From: Xanthomonas sp. DAR 80977
GTDB taxonomy: Bacteria; Pseudomonadota; Gammaproteobacteria; Xanthomonadales; Xanthomonadaceae
Direction: 5' to 3'
Assembly (NCBI RefSeq): GCF_041240605.1
Contig: NZ_CP162487.1
Span: forward strand, 5,339,001-5,403,000
Length of the DNA: 64,000 nt
The translations under genes and the position numbers were made by a program. Below the pieces are notes generated by a model. That model had not been told where the DNA came from. It saw only the letters and a list, made by a program, of their open reading frames with translations, and did no database searches. Shown piece after piece: positions 1 through 8,195 of this stretch; position 1 is the stretch's first letter, and each line of letters starts with the position of its first letter.

Positions 1-923
1 GCGGCGGCGGCGGTGAATCCGTCCGCGGACAGATAGCGCTGGCGCAGCGCGCCGATCTCCGCATCGTCGCGCGCCGGGCCGAACAGGAAGCGCAGCGTGT
101 GCTCCTGCTGCGGCTGCAGCGCCAGGCAATACTGCAGGGCCGCGGTCGGCGTCTCGTAGCGCGCGTCGCTGCCGCCCAGCCGCGGCTGCAGCACCGCGCT
201 CGGCGCATGCAGGCCGCCCTCGCCCTCGAATGCCGCTTGCCGCGCGTCCCAGGCATCGGGCGCCTGCTCGTGCAGCAGGAAGGTGCAGTCCTTGAAGTCG
301 CGGTTGCGGAAGTAGTCCTCGACCCTCTGGTAGGGGGTGACGCTGCGGCAGACGATGCCGCCGAGGTCGGCGCGGTACTCGCCGCTCTGGTGCATCCACG
401 ACATGTAGCCGACCGGGAAATACGCATACAGCGCGATCCGCCGCGCGCGCCCGTCCAGGTTGCGCACCTGGCATTGCCACAGCTCCACCGTGTCCTCGAC
501 CGGCAACTGCAGGCGCAGCTCCACCTCGATCTCGGCGTAGCGCACGCACCAGGCGATGTCGCACTTGCCGACCGAGAAGCGGAACGCCTGCGGCGTCGCC
601 CGCACCGGCTCGTACGGCACCGAGTACAGCGCGCCGCTGTCCTCGTCCTTGAGATAGAAGAAGCGCCCTGGATGGTGCGCGTAGTACGGCTGCTCCGGCT
701 GCATGAAGGTCCTGGCCTCCAGGTTCGGCGCGTGCGCGTACTTGGCCGGCTCCGGCTGCATGAACTGCGCGGTGGCATAGCCGCGACAGGTGGCCTGGAT
801 CATCATCCGCCGGTTCCACAGGAACCCGCCGGCATTGGGCAGCGCGGTCGGGCTGTGCAGCGTGTAGCGCTCGCCGTCGGCGCTGGGCGCCAGCAACCCG
901 CTCGTCCCGGGGTCGATGCTCAT
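1..923 (-). CDS. GH94 family phosphorylase, probable cellobionic acid phosphorylase (partial, 3' end outside window)
   Basis: About 307 N-terminal residues are visible, starting MSIDPGTSGLL; the rest runs off the left edge. The segment matches the N-terminal beta-sandwich of GH94 (old GT36/NdvB-like) phosphorylases: GGFLWNRRMMIQ, RFFYLKDEDSG, WCVRYAEIEVEL and YAYFPVGYMSWMHQSGEY. Established knowledge: the Xanthomonas campestris member was characterised as cellobionic acid phosphorylase, which splits cellobionate into glucose 1-phosphate and gluconate in the cytoplasm. The start codon overlaps the stop of the upstream GPH transporter gene (ATGA), so the two are translationally coupled. A gluconokinase lies divergently next door, which would use the gluconate released. 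The substrate is inferred from family and context; the catalytic domain is not in the window. Cellobiose- or chitobiose-type GH94 activity is the alternative. Confidence 0.82.
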   Translation of the reverse strand, partial: MSIDPGTSGLLAPSADGERYTLHSPTALPNAGGFLWNRRMMIQATCRGYATAQFMQPEPAKYAHAPNLEARTFMQPEQPYYAHHPGRFFYLKDEDSGALYSVPYEPVRATPQAFRFSVGKCDIAWCVRYAEIEVELRLQLPVEDTVELWQCQVRNLDGRARRIALYAYFPVGYMSWMHQSGEYRADLGGIVCRSVTPYQRVEDYFRNRDFKDCTFLLHEQAPDAWDARQAAFEGEGGLHAPSAVLQPRLGGSDARYETPTAALQYCLALQPQQEHTLRFLFGPARDDAEIGALRQRYLSADGFTAAA

Positions 924-2299
924 GCGTTCGCTTCCTCCGCGGCGCGCTTGCGCGCGGCCAGTTCCTGCTGGATGCGCAGCAGCGCGGCATCGTCGAGCGG
1001 ATAGAACCGCATCGTCCATGCCGCCAGCAGCGCGACCGCGCCGGGGATCACCGTCAGCAGCAGCACGATGCCCAGCTGCGAGGCGTCGCTCTGCGCCTGG
1101 TTGGCCACATAGCCCATGCCCGCCAGCATCCATGCGATGCAGGCCGAGGCCAGCGCGCCGCCGAGCTTCTGCGAGAACGTCGCCGCCGAGAACGTCATCG
1201 CGGTGGCGCGGCGCCCGGTCTTCCATTCGGTGTAGTCGGCCGTGTCGGCGTACATCGAGAACGCCAGCGGCGATTTCGGCCCCAGCGCCAGGCCGATCAG
1301 CAGGTTGATGCCGAACAGCGCCCAGATCGCCTCGCGCGGGACGAAGAACATCGCGCAGCTGAGCACACCCACCAGCGCCATCAATCCCATCATCAGCCGG
1401 CGCTTGTCGAACAACCGGGTCAGCAGCGGCGTGGCCGCCGCGCCCACCGCCAGCGCCACCGAATAGCTGCCCAGGAACCAGCCGGTCAGGTCCGGGCGGC
1501 CGACGTAGTACTTGAAGTAGTACACACCGGCGCCGGCACGCATGACGATGGTGATCATGATGATCAGCGCCAGCGCGAACAACACCCGCCACGGCGGATT
1601 GCGCAGCAGGTCGGCGATGTCCTGCAGCACCGGCGCGCGCGGCTGCGGCTGCGGCTGCACGCGTTCGCGCGTGGTCGCGAACACGATCGCGAACAGCGCC
1701 GCCGCGACGATGCCGTAGACCAGCATCGTGCGCTGCCAGCCCTGCGCATCGTCGCCATTGCCGAACCAGCGCACCATGTCCAGCGTGGCGTAGTTGACCA
1801 GCGTGGTACCGGCGAAGGCGGCGATGAAGCGGAAGCTGATCAGCGTGGTGCGCTGCTGGCTGTCGGCGGTGATCACCCCGGACAGCGCCGAGTACGGAAT
1901 GCTGATCACCGTGTACATCAGCATCATCAGCCCGAAGGTGACGTAGGCCCAGACCAGGCGCCCGGCAGGGCCCAGGTCCGGCGTGGTGTAGGCCAGCACG
2001 CCGCTGGCGGCCATCGGCAGCGCCGCGAACAGCAGGTAGGGCCGGAACTTGCCCCAGCGCGTGCGGGTGCGGTCGGCGAGCGCGCCCATCAGCGGATCGG
2101 TGACCGCATCGACTACCTTGGTCAGCAGGATCATCGTGCCCACCGCCGCCGCCGGCAGGCCCATGGTGTCGGTGTAGAAGATCAGCAGGAACGCGGAGAT
2201 GTTGGCCCAGTAGAAGTTGAAGCCCATGTCACCGATGCCGTAGCCGACCTTCTCGGTCCAGCGCAGCGGTGCATCGGCGCGTTGCGGCGGTGTGGGCAT
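920..2299 (-). CDS. GPH-family sugar:cation symporter (MelB/GusB type MFS)
   Basis: A 459-residue inner-membrane transporter with about 12 hydrophobic segments. It carries the GPH hallmark after TM2 (ADRTRTRWGKFRPYL), the KVGYGIGDMGFNFYW N-terminus and a late DTADYTEWKTGRRAT motif. I chose the ATG at 2299 because AGGA lies seven bases upstream; an in-frame ATG at 2323 has no ribosome site. The stop codon overlaps the start of the GH94 gene by the ATGA arrangement. It is paralogous in type to the transporter at 43983-45467 of the xylan locus. The likely substrate is cellobionate or another oxidised cello-oligosaccharide, inferred from the phosphorylase and gluconokinase neighbours; the sequence alone only supports a glycoside symporter. 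Confidence 0.85.
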   Translation of the reverse strand: MPTPPQRADAPLRWTEKVGYGIGDMGFNFYWANISAFLLIFYTDTMGLPAAAVGTMILLTKVVDAVTDPLMGALADRTRTRWGKFRPYLLFAALPMAASGVLAYTTPDLGPAGRLVWAYVTFGLMMLMYTVISIPYSALSGVITADSQQRTTLISFRFIAAFAGTTLVNYATLDMVRWFGNGDDAQGWQRTMLVYGIVAAALFAIVFATTRERVQPQPQPRAPVLQDIADLLRNPPWRVLFALALIIMITIVMRAGAGVYYFKYYVGRPDLTGWFLGSYSVALAVGAAATPLLTRLFDKRRLMMGLMALVGVLSCAMFFVPREAIWALFGINLLIGLALGPKSPLAFSMYADTADYTEWKTGRRATAMTFSAATFSQKLGGALASACIAWMLAGMGYVANQAQSDASQLGIVLLLTVIPGAVALLAAWTMRFYPLDDAALLRIQQELAARKRAAEEANA

Positions 2300-2450
2300 C
2301 GGCAATCCTGTGCGGGTGGGCATGCGATCATGGAACCGCGCAAGGCGCGTTCCGCTGGTCGTCGCGTGCCGACGCTACACCACGCTGCACGCATCGCCAA
2401 CGCCGGCGCGCGCATCATGCCAAACCCCCTGCAAGGTATAACCGCCCGTG

Positions 2451-3017
2451 ATGGACGCGACATCCCAGAATTCCTTGCCGCAGCGCAGCGAAGCCATCGT
2501 CGTGATGGGCATTTCCGGCAGCGGCAAGACCAGCGTCGCGCAGGCGCTGGCCGCGCACTACGGCCTGGTGTTCCTGGACGCGGACGATGTCCACAGCGCC
2601 GAGGCCAAGGCGCAGATGGCGCGCGGCGTGCCGCTCACCGATGCGCAGCGCGTGCCGTGGGTGGCGGCGCTGGCGCTGCGCCTGCGCCAGTCGATCGATG
2701 CCGGCCAGAGCGTCGTGCTCGCCTTTTCCGGATTGCGTCGCGTGCACCGGCAGCAACTGCGCGACAGCGGCGTGCCGATGCGTTTCGTGTTCCTGCACGC
2801 CGCCGCGCACGTGATCGCCGCGCGCCTGGCGCGGCGCAGCGGCCACTTCATGCCGCCAGGCCTGTTGCAGAGCCAGATCGATACGCTGGAACTGCCGCTG
2901 GAGGAGCCGGACGTGATCTCGGTGGACGTGGACGCGCCGTTCGATGCGGTGGTGGCGGATGCAATCGCGCAGTTGGATGGCGCGGCGCCTGGTGGTGCGA
3001 ACGTCGGCGCTGTGTAA
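2451..3017 (+). CDS. gntK: Gluconokinase, GntK type
   Basis: A 188-residue P-loop kinase with Walker A GISGSGKT near the N-terminus, the FLDADDVHS substrate segment, and the SGHFMPPGLLQSQIDTLE region typical of GntK. It phosphorylates gluconate to 6-phosphogluconate. ATG 2451 is taken as the start; a GTG immediately before it is possible. The usual GntK length is about 165-180 residues, so it looks complete. It is transcribed divergently from the GPH transporter and GH94 gene with about 150 bases between. Gluconate released by cellobionate phosphorolysis would enter the pentose-phosphate or Entner-Doudoroff route here. The local N-terminus looks poorly conserved, but the kinase core is intact. 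Confidence 0.88.
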   Translation: MDATSQNSLPQRSEAIVVMGISGSGKTSVAQALAAHYGLVFLDADDVHSAEAKAQMARGVPLTDAQRVPWVAALALRLRQSIDAGQSVVLAFSGLRRVHRQQLRDSGVPMRFVFLHAAAHVIAARLARRSGHFMPPGLLQSQIDTLELPLEEPDVISVDVDAPFDAVVADAIAQLDGAAPGGANVGAV

Positions 3018-3110
3018 CGCGCCTCTCCCCCATTTTGGCGATCGCTATCGAGTCGCTTGGTTTCGGCTCGAGCTGCTCCCATAGGGAACTGCATCCAATT
3101 CGCTGAGACG

Positions 3111-3529
3111 CACTGTAGGAGGGACTTTAGTCCCGACACCATCCGGTCGCGGCAACCCCACCGCTTCGCTCGTCGCGGCTGAAGCCGCTCCTACAAAGGC
3201 GATTGCCGCCAACTCGATGGATGCACTGTGGGAGGGACTTCAGTCCCGACACCCTCCGGTCGCGGCAACCCTGCCGCCTCGCTCGTCGCGGCTGAAGCCG
3301 CTCCTACAAGGGCACTCGCCGCCAACTCGATGGGGGCACTGTGGAAGGGACTTCAGTCCCGACGCCTTCCGGTCGCGGCAACCCCGCCGCTTCGCTCGTC
3401 GCAGCTGAAGCCGCTCCTACAAGGGCGCTTGCGGCCAATTCGATGGGTGCACTGTGGGAGGGACTTCAGTCACGGCACCTTCCGGTCGCGGCAACTCCAC
3501 CGCTTCGCTCGTCGCGACTGAAGTCGCTT
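3111..3529. repeat. 113-bp REPIN-like tandem array, units 1-4
   Basis: Four units begin at 3111, 3224, 3337 and 3450, each exactly 113 bases apart; the fourth is cut at 3528 by the IS110 element. Each unit holds two REP-like palindromes in opposite orientation. One has core GGACTTCAGTCC after GTGGGAG; the other has core GCGGCTGAAGCCGC followed by CTCCTAC. Each unit therefore resembles a REPIN (two inverted REPs) with a spacer. Units differ at scattered single bases. No gene is visible between the gluconokinase stop and the IS. The short reading frames across it recur in every unit and are repeat artefacts. Confidence 0.93.
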
Positions 3530-3540
3530 GTGTCTTCTAC

Positions 3541-3710
3541 GGGTCTATCGTTGAGGTGAGAGCGGAGTGCGGCAGGCCGCTAAGTCGCAGTGCGTCGCAA
3601 GCACGGGTAGGAGTCAGGGCCGCCGCACTCCGTTTCTCCTGCCCCACAAGCCCGAACAGTTGCCTGAGCCGCGAGCTCGAACCGACAAGCATGGGCATCG
3701 GCAGGAGATC
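3541..3710 (+). ncRNA. Candidate IS110 bridge RNA (target- and donor-binding loops)
   Basis: The non-coding leader folds by eye into two stem-loops. Stem 1 pairs 3563-3573 (CGGAGTGCGGC) with 3622-3632, an exact 11-bp match. Stem 2 pairs 3635-3643 (TCTCCTGCC) with 3700-3708, an exact 9-bp match. Loop 1 holds AAGTCGC (3582-3588), identical to the left target flank at 3521-3527, and GTAGGAG (3607-3613), the complement of CTCCTAC in the repeat right of the CT core. Loop 2 holds ACAGTTG (3656-3662), identical to the element's right end at 4672-4678, and ACAAG (3685-3689), the complement of CTTGT at the left end (3527-3531). This is the guide layout known for IS110/IS621 bridge RNAs. Exact RNA ends are not determined. 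Confidence 0.75.
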
Positions 3711-3742
3711 TCTCGTCCCTGAGTCTACTGCGGAGAACGTCC

Positions 3743-4672
3743 ATGTCGCTGCAACGCTTTGTCGGGATTGATGTCGCCAAGGCCGAACTGGCCATTCATG
3801 TCTTGCCAGACGGGCTGGACTGGACCCAGGCCAATACGCCCGAGGAGCAGGCCCGCCTGGCCCTGCGGCTGGCGTCGCTGGGATGCGAGCGGATCGTGCT
3901 GGAAGCCAGCGGCGGCTACGAACGGGCGGTCCTGCAAGTGCTGTCACAGGCTGGCCTGCCCGTGGTCCGGCTGTCTGCCCAGCGCCCCCGGGCGCTGGCG
4001 CACGCGTTGGGGCTCAAGGCCAAGACCGACGCCCTGGATGCGCGGTTGCTGGCCGTGGCGGCCCAATGCCTCCCCGGTCAGCCCACTGCCGTGCTGCCTG
4101 CGCCAGTGCAAGCGCTGCGCGAACTGCTTCACCTGCGCAGCACCCTGGTCGCCCAGCGCGATGCGCAGCGCCGGTGCATGGAGCACGTGACCTGCGAGGC
4201 GGTGCGTGACCAGTGGCTCGAGGTGATCGCGCTGCTGCAACAGCGCATCAAGGAGATCTCCCGGCAAATCGCCCAGGTCGGTGCGGCCTGTTCACGCTTG
4301 CCGACCGTGCCTGGGCTTGGCCCGATCCTGCGCGCCACCCTGGCGGCCCGGCTTCCCGAGCTGGGCAGCGTGCCACCGCGCAAGATCGCCGCCTTGGTCG
4401 GGCTGGCGCCGTTCAATCGAGACAGCGGCCGCTGGCACGGCCAACGCCGCATCCAGGGCGGACGCGCCGACGTGCGGCGGGTGCTGTACATGGCCACCTG
4501 GGCCGCGATCCGTGCAGGCTCGCCGCTGTCACACACCTACGCACGCCTGACCAGCGCGGGCAAACCCGCCAAGGTCGCCATCGTCGCGTGCATGCACAAG
4601 TACCTGCGATGGCTCAACGCCATCGCACGCGATCAGGCACCTTACAGCCCCCCTGCGATCGCTTCTGCATGA
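3743..4672 (+). CDS. IS110-family transposase (recombinase)
   Basis: A 309-residue DEDD recombinase. The RuvC-like N-terminal domain shows D10 in FVGIDVAKAE, E54 in IVLEASGGYE, and D96/D99 in LKAKTDALDA. The C-terminal Transposase_20 part starts at about LPTVPGLGP (residues 187-195) and continues through KIAALVGLAPFNRDSG to GGRADVRRVLYMATW. Ser228 of the DSG motif is the probable serine nucleophile, by family analogy. The enzyme excises a circle and reinserts it, guided by a bridge RNA in this family. The frame is uninterrupted, so the copy may be active. The stop lies seven bases before the CT core that marks the right junction. Confidence 0.95.
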   Translation: MSLQRFVGIDVAKAELAIHVLPDGLDWTQANTPEEQARLALRLASLGCERIVLEASGGYERAVLQVLSQAGLPVVRLSAQRPRALAHALGLKAKTDALDARLLAVAAQCLPGQPTAVLPAPVQALRELLHLRSTLVAQRDAQRRCMEHVTCEAVRDQWLEVIALLQQRIKEISRQIAQVGAACSRLPTVPGLGPILRATLAARLPELGSVPPRKIAALVGLAPFNRDSGRWHGQRRIQGGRADVRRVLYMATWAAIRAGSPLSHTYARLTSAGKPAKVAIVACMHKYLRWLNAIARDQAPYSPPAIASA

Positions 4673-4679
4673 CAGTTGA

Positions 4680-4745
4680 CTCCCACAGGGACTTGCGGCT
4701 CACTTGCTGGGTGCACTGTGGGAGGGACTTCAGTCCCGACGCCTT
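4680..4745. repeat. Remainder of the 113-bp REPIN array right of the IS
   Basis: The sequence from CTCCCACAGGG onward aligns with the spacer of the array units (…GGGTGCACTG). It starts a fifth unit at 4714 with GTGGGAGGGACTTCAGTCCCGAC, after which similarity ends near 4745. The spacer copy is two bases shorter than in the other units. Confidence 0.85.
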
Positions 4746-4805
4746 GTCGGTTCCCGCCTGTCCCGCCGCGCCATGCGCCGGCATGCGTGGACCCAACGCG
4801 ACCCG

Positions 4806-5429
4806 TCAGCTCGCGCGCGTGCCACTGCGTTTCGCTCCCGGCAGCGCAGGCCCCGACACGTTCGGATCGCCAGGCACATACCAACGCCACAGCGCCTCCG
4901 TGGCCTTGCTGATGCCGATGCGCGGCGTGGCGACCGGATCCGCAGGTGGAGGCGTGCCATCCTCGCCCAGCCACAGGCGCGAGCTGGCCTGGGTCAGATC
5001 CAGCCCGTTGTCCGCACCCGAAGCACCAAGCGCCTTTGCCAGCCGGCCGGGTCCGCGGGTGAGATCGGCGATACGTCCCGCGCCGCGCGCCAACTGCATC
5101 GCCTCGATTCCTGCGACCGGCGCCAGCGCACGGATCAGCACCGCATGCCCGGGCGCACCGCCGCAGACTGCGTTCAACGCCCAATGCATGCCGTAGATGA
5201 AGTAGACGTACAGATGGCCGGGCGGGCCGAACATCACCTGCGTGCGCGGGGTCATGCCGCGGAACGAATGCGCCGCCGGATCCTCGGCGCCGCAGTAGGC
5301 TTCGACCTCGACGATGCGACCGCAGCGGCCGTCATTGGTGACCAGCAGCTTGTTCAGCAGCTCCGGCGCCACCAGGCGCGCGTCGCGGGCGTAGAACGTG
5401 CGCGGCAGCGGTGTCGGCAACATCGCCAC
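4806..5429 (-). CDS. mpg: 3-methyladenine DNA glycosylase (AAG/MPG family)
   Basis: A 207-residue monofunctional glycosylase that removes alkylated purines and starts base-excision repair. Family motifs are all present: RIVEVEAYCGAEDPAAHSF with the catalytic Glu, GMTPRTQVMFGPPGHLYVYFIYGMHW, the AVLIRAL strand and GPGRLAKALG. Length is normal for bacterial AAG (about 190-210). It faces the IS element and is about 230 bases from the next gene, so it is probably monocistronic. The C-terminal tail GAKRSGTRAS lacks recognisable function. Confidence 0.93.
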   Translation of the reverse strand: MAMLPTPLPRTFYARDARLVAPELLNKLLVTNDGRCGRIVEVEAYCGAEDPAAHSFRGMTPRTQVMFGPPGHLYVYFIYGMHWALNAVCGGAPGHAVLIRALAPVAGIEAMQLARGAGRIADLTRGPGRLAKALGASGADNGLDLTQASSRLWLGEDGTPPPADPVATPRIGISKATEALWRWYVPGDPNVSGPALPGAKRSGTRAS

Positions 5430-5631
5430 AACCTACCGGGACGCCCGTGAAGAACGTTGCGGCGCGTGCAGATCGGCATGCGCGCCGAAACGCGCGGATC
5501 GTAGCGCGCGCACCACGGCACCGCCTGGCCGGCGACGGACCACCGCGCATGGCGCCGCACCCGGATGCACGCTGCTCCATCCAAATGCCGTGCGCCCCAC
5601 TTCGGCCGCCGGCATCACCGTGGAGCACCAA

Positions 5632-5649
5632 GCCCGGCACTTGCCGGGC
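5632..5649 (-). terminator. GC-rich hairpin after the S46 peptidase
   Basis: GCCCGG and CCGGGC arms around a short loop lie ten bases beyond the peptidase stop, read on the minus strand. Only a short TT follows, so it is a weak terminator candidate. Confidence 0.35.
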
Positions 5650-5659
5650 ACGGCCTTAC

Positions 5660-7807
5660 TCATTCCGCAGGCAACCGCAGCTCCTGCAGCAACTGCGGCG
5701 CCGGATACACCTTCGCCAGCAGCCAGCGCAGGTAGCGCATGTCCACATGAATCGCCCGCTTGTAGCGCGGGTCGTACCACCAGCTGGCGCTGACTGCTTC
5801 CCAGTTGCTGTCGAAATTCAACCCGATCAGCTCGCCGCGCGCGTTGAGCACCGGCGAACCCGAATTGCCGCCGGTCGTGTCCAGGTTGGTCAGGAAATTC
5901 ACCGGCTGCGTCTTCAGCTGCGCATCGGCAGTGCTGCCGAAATCGCCCTTCGCGATCGCCGCTAGCAGCGGCTTGGGCGCATCGAACGGCTCCTGGCCGG
6001 TGTTCTTCTCGACGATGCCGGCCACCGTGGTCACCGGGGCGAAGCTCACCGCATCGCGCGGGGCCAGCGGCTCGACCCGTCCGTAGCTGACGCGCAGCGT
6101 GCTGTTGGCGTCCGGATACACCGCCCGCCCCTGCTGCTTGCGCCAGGCGAACAGCGCACGCATGTAGGCCGGACGCAGGCGCAACTGCTCGCCCTCGCGC
6201 GTCTTGCGCTCGTTCTCCAGGCGCAGTTGCGCCGGCACCAGCGCCGCGGCCAACGCCGTCAGCGGATCGGCCGCCACCGGCTTGCCCTCGCGCGCGGCGG
6301 CGAAGCGGGATAGGCGTTCGGCCTCCTCGCCCAGCCTGGTCCCGGCGTAGAGCTTGTCCAAGGCCTGCTGCAACTGCGCCGGCGTGCGCCCGAACGCCGC
6401 ATCGAATTCAGCCACGCGCTGCGCATCGGGCAACTCCTGGTAGCGCGTCAGCAGCGCACTCAGCAGCGCCTTCTCCACCGCAGGCGAGTAACGCCGCTGT
6501 ACCTGCTTCAGCGTGCCCTCGATCAGCGCCTGGTCGCGCTGCTGATAGCCGGTCTCGCGCTGATCGTCGGGCTTGGCCGATTCCACCCGCAGCCGCTCCA
6601 GCGTCAGCGCCGAACGCAACAGCTGGGTCTGGGTCCCGATCAAGGCCAACAGCAGATCGCGCTCGCGCAGCGCCGACGCCTCGGCCAACAACGCCTGCAG
6701 GGCCGCGATGTCGCGCGCATCGTCGCCCTGCGTGACGGCGAGCATGCCGCGCTCGTCCTCGCCGCGCAGCCGCACCGCATCGCTGCGCTGCATGCCTCCC
6801 AGCTCGCCGGCCGCGCGCTTGCGGTTGTTCTTCAGCGACTGCAGCTGCGCCGCATAGCGCGTGCGCGCCTCCGCATCCGCCTTGCCCGCCGCCTCGATGA
6901 CCGCGATCATCTGGTCGAACACGGCCACCCGCTGCGGCAGCGTCCAGTTCACCTGTTCGTCGAACTCCGCCGCCGTGCGATGCCGGTAGGTGATGCCCGG
7001 ATAGCCGGCCAGCATCGCGAAGTCCCCGGCCTTCGGCCCCTGCGTGGCGATCTGCAGATGCGCCGGCGGCTGGTACGGCACGTTGTCGGCGCTATAGTCG
7101 GCCGGTTTGCCGTCCTTGCCGACATAGGCGCGCAGCAAGGTGAAATCGCCGCTGTGCCGCGGCCACATGAAATTGTCGATCTCGTCGCCGTAATTGCCGA
7201 TCGCCCGCGGCGGCGCATACACCAGGCGCACATCGCGCAGTTCCAGCTGGCGGATCCGGTAGAAGTCGGTGCCGTAATACATGTTGGCGACGCTGCAGCG
7301 CACACCGCCCTCGCGTTCGCAATCGGCCACGATGCGCTTGCTCGCCGCGTCAACTGCATCGAAATACGCGCGCCCGGCCTTGCCCTTGGCCGGCCCCAGC
7401 ACTTGGTCGGTGACCTTGTCGAAGCCCACCGTCACCAGCACCCGGAAATCCGGATTGGCCGCCCGTTCCTCGCCGCGATCCTTGGCGATGAACCCCTGTT
7501 CGATCAGGTTCTCCTTGGCCGAGGTGTTGTACTGGATCACCCCATAGGCCACGTGGTGATTGGTCAGCAGCAAGCCCTCGCCCGACACGAACGCCCCGGT
7601 CCCGCCCCCGACCTTCACCACCGCACTCAACGGCGGCTGCGTCACCGCCGCCAGATCGCGCGGATCGCCGCGAAATCCCGCCTCGCGCAGCGGCTTGGCC
7701 AACTCCGGCAACTGGGATGGCATCCACATGCCTTCGTCGGCATGGGCGGTGGCGGTGAGGGCGAGGCTTAGGGTGAGCGAGGCGGCGAGATTGCTGGGTG
7801 TAGGCAT
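5660..7807 (-). CDS. S46 family dipeptidyl-peptidase (DPP7/DAP BII-like), secreted
   Basis: A 715-residue chymotrypsin-fold exopeptidase of the periplasm or cell surface that releases dipeptides from peptide N-termini. The start at 7807 gives a clean signal peptide (ATAHA before DEGMW); the reading frame extends further upstream without a better start. The catalytic His is in LLTNHHVAYG (about residues 84-85). The Asp region is DEIDNFMWPRHSGDFTLLRAY. The Ser is at about 649 in DTTGGNSGSPVLNARGELIG. Gly in LIGLNFD sits at the position that separates DPP7-type (Gly, hydrophobic P1) from DPP11-type (Arg, acidic P1), so a DPP7-like preference is inferred. Length matches the family (about 700-720). 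Confidence 0.92.
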   Translation of the reverse strand: MPTPSNLAASLTLSLALTATAHADEGMWMPSQLPELAKPLREAGFRGDPRDLAAVTQPPLSAVVKVGGGTGAFVSGEGLLLTNHHVAYGVIQYNTSAKENLIEQGFIAKDRGEERAANPDFRVLVTVGFDKVTDQVLGPAKGKAGRAYFDAVDAASKRIVADCEREGGVRCSVANMYYGTDFYRIRQLELRDVRLVYAPPRAIGNYGDEIDNFMWPRHSGDFTLLRAYVGKDGKPADYSADNVPYQPPAHLQIATQGPKAGDFAMLAGYPGITYRHRTAAEFDEQVNWTLPQRVAVFDQMIAVIEAAGKADAEARTRYAAQLQSLKNNRKRAAGELGGMQRSDAVRLRGEDERGMLAVTQGDDARDIAALQALLAEASALRERDLLLALIGTQTQLLRSALTLERLRVESAKPDDQRETGYQQRDQALIEGTLKQVQRRYSPAVEKALLSALLTRYQELPDAQRVAEFDAAFGRTPAQLQQALDKLYAGTRLGEEAERLSRFAAAREGKPVAADPLTALAAALVPAQLRLENERKTREGEQLRLRPAYMRALFAWRKQQGRAVYPDANSTLRVSYGRVEPLAPRDAVSFAPVTTVAGIVEKNTGQEPFDAPKPLLAAIAKGDFGSTADAQLKTQPVNFLTNLDTTGGNSGSPVLNARGELIGLNFDSNWEAVSASWWYDPRYKRAIHVDMRYLRWLLAKVYPAPQLLQELRLPAE

Positions 7808-8195
7808 GCGGCAGTCCACAACTACAAAGTTAGCGCGTGACCTTATCGTGCTGTCGCTTTGGCGACAACAGCGAACCAATTCTTCTCAAGGAGCCATCCA
7901 ACGGTGCGTCGACCATCGCACATCCTCGAATACGGGCTTTCTCTCTGCGCATCCAACTACGACACCCGGCAGTCTTGCGAAAGATCGGACGGGTTAGGAA
8001 AATATCCTCGGAACTCGTCAGACCATCTCGGAAAGTGATCTGGCGGGCTATTGTCTACTGGGTTAGTCTTGCTCCAGGGGAAGTCGTTTAGTGCCTGAGT
8101 GGGAACAGCGCAAGGCTAGCCTTGGGCGCACATTCTTTCGGTCACGCAGTAGCACTATTGCAAACGGTCTTCAGCAGTTTAAAAAGGGGATTTTA
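7808..8195. other. Intergenic region between divergent peptidase and rhs-like genes
   Basis: About 390 bases with no convincing gene. Base composition falls from G+C-rich to A+T-rich towards 8196, marking the left edge of the accessory island. Presumed promoters for both flanking genes lie here, but I could not single out -35/-10 boxes. Confidence 0.5.

Larger units (their letters stand above)
3527..4681 (+). mobile_element. IS110-family insertion sequence inserted in a REPIN unit
   Basis: Unit 4 of the 113-bp array breaks off after GAAGTCGCT and resumes after the element with CTCCCACAGGG, continuing to the next unit start at 4714. Aligning the interrupted unit with its neighbours gives an insert of 1153 bases. 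That equals the sequence 3529-4679 plus one copy of a CT dinucleotide found at both junctions (3527-3528 and 4680-4681). There are no terminal inverted repeats, as expected for IS110. A single transposase gene lies in the right part and a roughly 200-base structured leader on the left. Confidence 0.9.

Noticed and set aside
3111..3529. CRISPR-like array
   Set aside because: Period 113 bases with repeats longer than spacers, spacers near-identical, internal palindromes and no cas genes; these are REPIN units.
3217..3559. Overlapping short plus-strand frames with repeating protein sequence
   Set aside because: They simply translate the 113-bp repeat in successive frames and have no independent support.
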